6,953 nucleotides of DNA from a bacterium (GTDB taxonomy: Bacteria > Vulcanimicrobiota > Xenobia > RGZZ01). Below, in pieces: positions 1 to 4,629 of the stretch. The stretch spans positions 1-6,953 of the forward strand of contig JAJXVI010000131.1 in assembly GCA_021782195.1 (NCBI GenBank). The letters run 5' to 3'. Under the pieces are notes generated by a model. It did no database searches and had not been told where the DNA came from. It was given only the letters and a program-made list of their open reading frames with translations. Made by a program: the position numbers and the translations under genes. Numbering within the stretch: position 1 is the stretch's first letter; every line of letters begins with the position of its first letter.

Positions 1-200
1 CAGGGCCCGGGCATGTCGCTTCGGGATTTACGGCGTGGCAGTTGTGCGGGAGGAGGACTGGGATGTGGGGCGGGTCGAATACGAATCAGACGAGGTGGAG
101 AGAGGGTCTGAGGCCACCCGCCGCGTTTCCTGGAGTATGAGAAGCCTTTTCGGTGCGTGCGCACGCGTCGCTCGGGCGCGGTTTCCAGGACGCACGTGTT

Positions 201-233
201 CCCGTCCTTGTCTGCGCTCTTCCGCAGGACGGG
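201..233 (+). other. Bulged hairpin in the leader of CDS 1
   Basis: CCCGTCC (201-207) pairs with GGACGGG (227-233), and inside it TGCG (213-216) pairs with CGCA (223-226) around the loop CTCTTC. The bases TTGTC (208-212) form a one-sided bulge. The stem totals 11 GC-rich base pairs. No T-run follows, so it is not a classical intrinsic terminator. It may be a leader RNA structure, or it may arise by chance in GC-rich DNA. Confidence 0.35.
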
Positions 234-308
234 TCGTTCCGAGAAGGAATAGCATGTAACGCCTCTGCTCCAGATGAGCCGTGTGCGCTCGGGTCACCGG
301 TTGCCGCA

Positions 309-327
309 GAGACTGCCGGGCAGTCTC
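309..327. promoter_or_regulatory. 19-bp palindrome just upstream of the CDS 1 ribosome binding site
   Basis: GAGACTGCC (309-317) and GGCAGTCTC (319-327) are a perfect 9-bp inverted repeat around a single G at 318. As DNA this has the symmetry expected of an operator for a dimeric repressor or activator. As RNA it can fold into an 8-bp stem with a CGG triloop. It ends 7 nt before the Shine-Dalgarno site at 335, so bound protein or the folded stem could affect translation or transcription of CDS 1. A second copy of CAGTCT (328-333) follows one base after the first (321-326). Its presence here argues against translation starting upstream at 281. The regulatory role is inferred. Confidence 0.4.
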
Positions 328-334
328 CAGTCTG

Positions 335-342
335 AAAGGTGG
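335..342 (+). promoter_or_regulatory. Ribosome binding site of CDS 1 (decides the TTG start)
   Basis: AAAGGTGG resembles the Shine-Dalgarno core and lies 10 nt before the in-frame TTG at 353. The in-frame GTG at 281 has no comparable purine-rich site upstream. The next ATG, at 377, has only GAGG (359-362), 14 nt away, which is long. Confidence 0.55.
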
Positions 343-352
343 TAGGGAAAGG

Positions 353-3300
353 TTGTCTGAGGATCTGCACGCCCTGATGCAAGAGGCGGAGGACTACTTC
401 GCCTCCCGTGATTATGATCTGGCGCTGGAGAGATTTCAGAAGGTCACGCAGATCGATCCCTTCAACGAGGAGGCGTGCGAGAAGTTGGCGCGGATCTTCG
501 CGATTCGCGGGCTCATCTCGAACGTCATCGCGCAGTACTTCCAGTTGATGCAGATCCTGGAGGACAAGGGTGACCTCGACCTGGCTCTTGAGATCGCCGC
601 CTGGATCACGCAGTTACAGCCCGAGAACGATCGTGCGCGTCTGTCCCAGATCGGGATTCTCAAGAAGAAGGGGCAGACTGACGAGGTGATTCGTCAGTCG
701 CTGCATCTGGCCCGGTTGTACATTGAGCTGGGTCTCGGTGACAAGAGCATCGACCTGCTCAAGGAGGCCCAGTCTGTTGCCCCGTACAATCTTGATATCG
801 GGTACGAGCTGGCCGAGATCTACGTAAGTCACGGTCACATCACCGAGGGAGCCCGCCAGTTCAGGGAGATCGCCAATTCGTTCTTGCAGAAGGAGCAGTA
901 CGAGAAGGCTGCCGACTCGTTTCGGCGCATGAAGGTGATCGTGCCGGATGATCCGGGGCTACTGTTCACGCTTGGCAACATCTACGTGACGCTGGGTCGT
1001 CTCAATGAGGCTGAAACCGAGTTTCGGCAGATTCTGCGTCACGATCTCAATCATCTTGACGCGCTGATGGCGCTCGGGAATGTCTGCCAGCAGAAAGGCC
1101 AGTTCCGCGACGCGATTCTCGCGTTCAACAAGATTCTATCGACAAACCCTCACGAGACCATCGCGAAGGAGAAGCTCGGGGAGCTGTATCACGCGCAGGG
1201 GAGTGCCGTTGATGCCATCAAGCAATACCTGGCGGCTGCGCAGGCCTACAGCCAGGTCGAGGAGGAGCAGAAGTCGATCCGGCTGTACAAACGCGTACTG
1301 GCGCTCGATCCTACGAATCCGACGGCATCTCGCGAACTGACCAATCTTGGCGTTGCCATCGAGGCTGACGAGGGTGAGCAGATCGCGTCCGCCTATGCCC
1401 CCCACATCGCTCCGGTCTCTGGCCCACCGTCGCACGCTGCGCAGGCACACCGCGATACGGGCGCGTCGCGTCATGATGAGCCTGAGCGCCCTGGTCGCAC
1501 GGGGCGGCGAAAGAGTGAGGAGCCCGAGGCCAGTGAGCCTGCGAGCCCGGCTGCGTCACGCCCGCGAGCCGGCAAGACGCGCACGACTGAGCCCCGAGGG
1601 GCCGCCGGGCTTGTTCCACGAGGAGGCAGTGGGGGAGGAAAGGCGATGCTTCCCCGTCCTGGCCTGATGAGCAGCGCACGCGGTCGCGGTTCTCTCATCG
1701 CGAAGGGTGAGAGTGCGGGCTCCTCGTTGAAGCCAAGGCTGGGTGATGCCGAGGGCGGTGGCAGAACCCGCCTTTCGGATGCTGGCAAACCGCAGCTGCG
1801 AAGGGGCCAGGTTCTTGAGGTGGAAGAGGCCCCCGACGTCGATGTTTTGCCGCCCGAGGCGGAGACGATTGAGGCTCCTACCTTCGACCCTCACTTTGTC
1901 GAGGTGCCTGTCCTCGATCACGCAGCGGAGCAAGGATACGATGCGGAGGACACAGACGCTTCGCAGTCGCCCGAGATTGTGGCGGAGCCCCCGTCTCCAG
2001 TGTACTCTGGGGCTCCCGAGCACGCGTATGAACCGGCGCCCGACGACGGGCATGAGATGCATGCCGACGCGTCACTAACGGAATCTGACGTAACGAATCC
2101 GCCAGCGCGGCCGGAGATTGTACGCGAGGTGTACGACGCCCCGCCTGTGCCCGATGAGGTCTCTGAATCCCCTGCGGTTACCGAGGAATCGACGCGCTCA
2201 CGTACGGGGGGCGGACTCGTTTCGCGCGGTACCGGATCGGGGCGCTCGCTCCTCAGTGGTGGTGCGAAGCCCCGTCACAGCGGTCTGCGCGGCGCGAGGA
2301 GCCGTGAGGAGGCCGTGCCGGAGCCAGTGGAGGCTCCTGTGGAGGACCCCGTCGCCGAGTTTCCTGCGGAGTCGTTCATCGAGGGCTCTCCGTATGCGGA
2401 AGAGGCAGTGCCGACGACTGAGGTCTCCTGTGTACCCGAATTCCACCAGGCCGCTTCTGTTCACGCGGCGGGCGCGGAGGCTCCACTGCGTGGATCCGAT
2501 ACCGCTGCCGAGGCCGACGCTGCGTTTGTCGAGAGTGTGGCCGCAGGTGATGCGGTTTTCGAGCCGGAGGCATTGTTGCCCACGGTTGGCGGGTCGGTCG
2601 AGCTGGTGGCGGAGCTTTTTGATGGTGTGCGCGCGCTTGAAGATCTGAGCCGTTCCATGCCGGTCACGCGCTTTGCGGAAGACGCCTCGAGCGATGCATT
2701 CGAGACCGCGAAGCTTGAGGAGTACGTCGGAAGCGGGGATATGTCCCGCGCGATTCTTGCTTTCAGGGCCCTCCTCGGGACCGGCGGCGCCGACTTTACC
2801 ATGCAGGCGCGTCTTGCGGACGCTTTGTTCGTGTGCGGCATGGTTGAGGAGGCAGCGGGGGAGTATCTGCAGCTGGCCCATCAGGAACCGGAGAATCTTG
2901 CGGTCCTTCGTCGACTCGTGGATACCTATCTGTGGGGAGACACGCCGGACCGTGCTATCGACCTGCTGATTTCCCTCTCGTACATCCACCGCGCACAGGG
3001 TGATACTGCCGCTGCCTTCCAGGCTCTTCAGGATGCACTCGCCGTGCAGGTTGACCATACCCGCGCGCGTATTGAGATGGCCACGTTGTGTCGGCAGATG
3101 GAATTGCACGACCTCGCGTCGTGGAATCTGCGCAGTCTGGCTCAACTGGCCGATGAGAGCGGCAATGGCGAGGGTGTCGTGGAGGCCTGGAAACTGTTGT
3201 TCGAGGCGAGCGGGTCTGCGGAGGATCATGAGCAATTTGCCGTTGCGCTCGAGAAGTACGGACGACACGACGAGGCGGTGGAGGAGTACAAGCGCCTGGC

Positions 3301-4549
3301 GGCGGACGCACGGGCGGCGAGCGACGTGGACCGTGCGCGCGCATTGTACGAGCGTGCTGCCGAGCTCCGCCCGTCCGACCTCGCGGTGCAGGAGGCCCTC
3401 GTAGACATCTATCAGTCGAGTGGTGATGACGCGCACGCCGTCGACAAGATGCGGCTTCTGGGAAACGCCGCGCGTCACGGTGGCGACCTGGATACGGCCT
3501 TGAAGCTCTATGAAGACATTGTTCGACGCGAGCCAGGCGCGACCGAGGACCGTCGGGTTCTGGTCGAGCTGTACCTCGAGAAAGGGCTGAGCAACAACGC
3601 ACGAAATGAGGCGCAGGGGTTGCTCGAGTCCTGGTACCGTGACAACCGGTTCGACCACGCGATTCCACTCTTGCAGCGCTTCATCACGACGTTTCCCACT
3701 GACACGCTCGGGCGCGAGCAGCTCATTCACTTCTATGAAAAGGCAGGCGATAGCGAACGTGCGCTCGAGGAGCGCTTGAGCCTCGCGCGCAGTCATGTGG
3801 CGCGGGGTGCGAGCGACGACGCGCTCAAGGTCTACCAGAAGGCGCTGAGTCTGGATGACCGCAACGCACAAGTGCATTACGAGATGGGTGTTCTCTACGC
3901 CGATCAACTCGGGGATCCAGCCTCGGCCGAGCAGCGATTTGCGAGGGTCGCACAGCTTGAGCCCAAGCACGTTGAAGCGATGCGCCGTCTCGTGCGTCTG
4001 GGCCTCGCGTTGAATCGTCCGACGGAGGCAGTGCAGCGCCTTTCCGAGCTGATCCGGCTGGTGCCTGAGAACGTCTCGATTCGCGAGGAGCTCGTTGCCG
4101 AATACCGCAGGCGCGTCGTAGACCATCCGGATGACGTCAACGCACGCTTTACGCTGGGTCTTCTCTACAGCGAGAGCGAGAAGGTAGACGACGCGATCGA
4201 GCTCTTCCAGGAGACTCGCAAGTCGCACGAACTGTTTCTGCAGTCTTGCAACATGCTCGGGCTATGCTTCCTGAAGCGGCACGTTCCTGGCTCGGAGGAG
4301 GCCGCGATCAAATGGTTCCGACGGGGGCTCGAGACCAAGGGTTTCCCCGACGAGGACTATCTGTCGTTGCGCTACAATCTGGCGGAGACTCTCCAGAGGC
4401 GATCGGAGCACGAGGAAGCACTCGCGCTCTACAAGGAGATCTTCCTGGTGGATATTCACTATCGTGACGTGTCGGAGCGAACCCGGCAGATTGAGGATGA
4501 GCTTCGAAACGGGGCCCGGCGAGCCTCCGGAGTGGCGCGCCAGGCTTGA
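353..4549 (+). CDS. Giant double-solenoid TPR protein with charged disordered linker (about 1398 aa)
   Basis: Probably a cytoplasmic protein-binding scaffold; I recognise no enzyme domain, signal peptide or membrane helix. In 1398-aa numbering, residues about 11-334 form a TPR solenoid, about 335-766 a disordered charged linker, and about 787-1380 a second solenoid. TPR hallmarks recur throughout: helix A of the LAEIY...G type, Ala in helix B, and a closing Pro as in ALDPTNP. Repeat starts are spaced 54 or 34 residues apart with great regularity (leading Leu/Met at 45, 99, 153, 207, 241, 275, 329; then 821, 855, 909, 962, 1016, 1070, 1124, 1178). The C-terminal end (FLVDIHYRDVSERTRQIEDE) is a cap I know from other bacterial multi-TPR proteins. 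TTG at 353 is preferred because of the Shine-Dalgarno site at 335-342. GTG at 281 would add a Cys/Arg-rich 24-residue extension encoded across the palindrome; ATG at 377 is the other option. CDS 2 follows after 80 bp. The TPR call is very secure; the cellular role is unknown. Confidence 0.93.
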   Translation: MSEDLHALMQEAEDYFASRDYDLALERFQKVTQIDPFNEEACEKLARIFAIRGLISNVIAQYFQLMQILEDKGDLDLALEIAAWITQLQPENDRARLSQIGILKKKGQTDEVIRQSLHLARLYIELGLGDKSIDLLKEAQSVAPYNLDIGYELAEIYVSHGHITEGARQFREIANSFLQKEQYEKAADSFRRMKVIVPDDPGLLFTLGNIYVTLGRLNEAETEFRQILRHDLNHLDALMALGNVCQQKGQFRDAILAFNKILSTNPHETIAKEKLGELYHAQGSAVDAIKQYLAAAQAYSQVEEEQKSIRLYKRVLALDPTNPTASRELTNLGVAIEADEGEQIASAYAPHIAPVSGPPSHAAQAHRDTGASRHDEPERPGRTGRRKSEEPEASEPASPAASRPRAGKTRTTEPRGAAGLVPRGGSGGGKAMLPRPGLMSSARGRGSLIAKGESAGSSLKPRLGDAEGGGRTRLSDAGKPQLRRGQVLEVEEAPDVDVLPPEAETIEAPTFDPHFVEVPVLDHAAEQGYDAEDTDASQSPEIVAEPPSPVYSGAPEHAYEPAPDDGHEMHADASLTESDVTNPPARPEIVREVYDAPPVPDEVSESPAVTEESTRSRTGGGLVSRGTGSGRSLLSGGAKPRHSGLRGARSREEAVPEPVEAPVEDPVAEFPAESFIEGSPYAEEAVPTTEVSCVPEFHQAASVHAAGAEAPLRGSDTAAEADAAFVESVAAGDAVFEPEALLPTVGGSVELVAELFDGVRALEDLSRSMPVTRFAEDASSDAFETAKLEEYVGSGDMSRAILAFRALLGTGGADFTMQARLADALFVCGMVEEAAGEYLQLAHQEPENLAVLRRLVDTYLWGDTPDRAIDLLISLSYIHRAQGDTAAAFQALQDALAVQVDHTRARIEMATLCRQMELHDLASWNLRSLAQLADESGNGEGVVEAWKLLFEASGSAEDHEQFAVALEKYGRHDEAVEEYKRLAADARAASDVDRARALYERAAELRPSDLAVQEALVDIYQSSGDDAHAVDKMRLLGNAARHGGDLDTALKLYEDIVRREPGATEDRRVLVELYLEKGLSNNARNEAQGLLESWYRDNRFDHAIPLLQRFITTFPTDTLGREQLIHFYEKAGDSERALEERLSLARSHVARGASDDALKVYQKALSLDDRNAQVHYEMGVLYADQLGDPASAEQRFARVAQLEPKHVEAMRRLVRLGLALNRPTEAVQRLSELIRLVPENVSIREELVAEYRRRVVDHPDDVNARFTLGLLYSESEKVDDAIELFQETRKSHELFLQSCNMLGLCFLKRHVPGSEEAAIKWFRRGLETKGFPDEDYLSLRYNLAETLQRRSEHEEALALYKEIFLVDIHYRDVSERTRQIEDELRNGARRASGVARQA
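383..1354 (+). repeat. N-terminal TPR array of CDS 1
   Basis: Protein-level repeats, residues about 11-334. The unit lengths in order are 34, 54, 54, 54, 34, 34 and 54 residues, measured between equivalent Leu positions of helix A. The 34-residue units are classical TPRs, for example starting LGNVCQQKGQFRDAI. The 54-residue units have a short helix A, a long middle helix and a TPR-like last helix ending in a Pro turn (for example QLQPEND, VIVPDDP, ALDPTNP). No DNA-level repetition is obvious, so the repeats are old. Confidence 0.85.
1607..1708 (+). repeat. Basic GLVxRG module, copy 1
   Basis: Residues 419-452 contain GLVPRGG followed by Gly/Ser, KAMLPRPGL and RGRG. The start matches copy 2 at 2207 (GLVxRG, then a Gly/Ser stretch, then a basic residue and a Leu-containing stretch). 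The basic character continues to about residue 486, including KPRLG, which resembles KPRHSGL in copy 2. This looks like a short linear binding motif repeated within the linker; the partner is unknown. Confidence 0.45.
2207..2302 (+). repeat. Basic GLVxRG module, copy 2
   Basis: Residues 619-650 contain GGGLVSRG, then TGSGRSLLSGG, KPRHSGLRG and ARSR. It is an imperfect copy of the module at 1607 and is flanked on both sides by acidic, Pro-rich sequence. The similarity is at the protein level and rests on short, low-complexity sequence, so convergence is possible. Confidence 0.45.
2711..4492 (+). repeat. C-terminal TPR array of CDS 1
   Basis: Protein-level repeats, residues about 787-1380. From the leading Leu at 821 the spacings are 34, 54, 53, 54, 54, 54, 54, 35, 34, 21, 34 and 41 residues. 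The long run of 54-residue units (855 to 1178) is the most regular part. The 21-residue unit (1247-1267, bases 4091-4153) lacks room for a second helix. The last units are irregular and probably form the C-terminal cap. Confidence 0.85.
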
Positions 4550-4564
4550 CCCAGGCCGGAATTT

Positions 4565-4599
4565 CGTCCCCGACGGTCCATTGGGACCGTTGCCGGACG
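4565..4599 (+). other. Strong hairpin in the gap between CDS 1 and CDS 2
   Basis: CGTCC (4565-4569) pairs with GGACG (4595-4599). After a small internal loop (C4570 against CC 4593-4594), CGACGGTCC (4571-4579) pairs with GGACCGTTG (4584-4592), with one G-U pair, around the loop ATTG. The stem is about 14 bp long. It starts 16 nt after the CDS 1 stop and ends 15 nt before the Shine-Dalgarno site of CDS 2. No T-run follows, so read-through into CDS 2 is expected. Plausible roles are 3'-end protection of the CDS 1 message, partial attenuation or differential expression; all are inferred. Confidence 0.5.
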
Positions 4600-4613
4600 T
4601 ATCAGTGCTCCAC

Positions 4614-4618
4614 GGGAG
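4614..4618 (+). promoter_or_regulatory. Ribosome binding site of CDS 2
   Basis: GGGAG lies 11 nt before the ATG at 4630. The spacing is slightly long but acceptable, and no better start is nearby. Confidence 0.55.
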
Positions 4619-4629
4619 AATTGGTTTAG

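Larger units (their letters stand above)
1..352. other. Leader / intergenic region upstream of CDS 1
   Basis: No gene can be supported here with confidence. One plus-strand frame is open from base 2 to the stop at 257-259. Its first 40 or so codons (around IYGVAVVREEDWDVGRVEYE) look mildly protein-like, while the second half is Arg/Cys-rich and does not. It could be the 3' end of an upstream gene, but the start lies outside the window and I see no recognisable domain. Minus-strand frames translate to low-complexity Arg/Ser/Thr-rich sequence and look like chance. Two inverted repeats and a ribosome binding site in the second half of the region are listed separately. No convincing -35/-10 pair was found. 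Confidence 0.5.
1355..2650 (+). other. Disordered, charge-segregated linker of CDS 1
   Basis: Residues about 335-766 are low in hydrophobics and rich in Pro, Gly, Ala, Glu and Arg, typical of intrinsic disorder. In order there is a mixed Ser/Pro/Arg stretch, a basic Gly/Arg module (about 417-486), an acidic Pro/Glu/Asp stretch (about 487-614, about 34 acidic residues against 2 Arg by my count), a second basic Gly/Arg module (about 617-650), and a second acidic stretch. Near the end, around VGGSVELVAELFDGVRALED, there is a probable amphipathic helix before the second solenoid. The reading frame is uninterrupted and I see no sign of frameshift. Confidence 0.75.

Noticed and set aside
250..255. 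TAGCAT as a -10 promoter element
   Set aside because: It matches TATAAT at only four of six positions, and no -35-like hexamer lies 16-18 bp upstream (the sequence there is around GGACGG).
1355..2650. Frameshift or pseudogene region inside CDS 1, suggested by the sudden change in composition
   Set aside because: The frame stays open and the sequence shows ordered charge blocks and a repeated motif. Both flanking TPR arrays are in the same frame, which fits a genuine disordered linker.
2198..4228. 676-codon open frame on the minus strand opposite the second half of CDS 1
   Set aside because: It lies wholly antisense to a clear TPR array. Its sequence mirrors the biased sense codons (CTG/GAG read as CAG/CTC), shows no domain, and has no ribosome binding evidence. 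Long antisense frames are common in GC-rich genes.
4565..4599. Intrinsic terminator between the two genes
   Set aside because: The hairpin is strong, but the bases after it (TATCAGTGCTCC) contain no T-run, so the terminator model is not supported.
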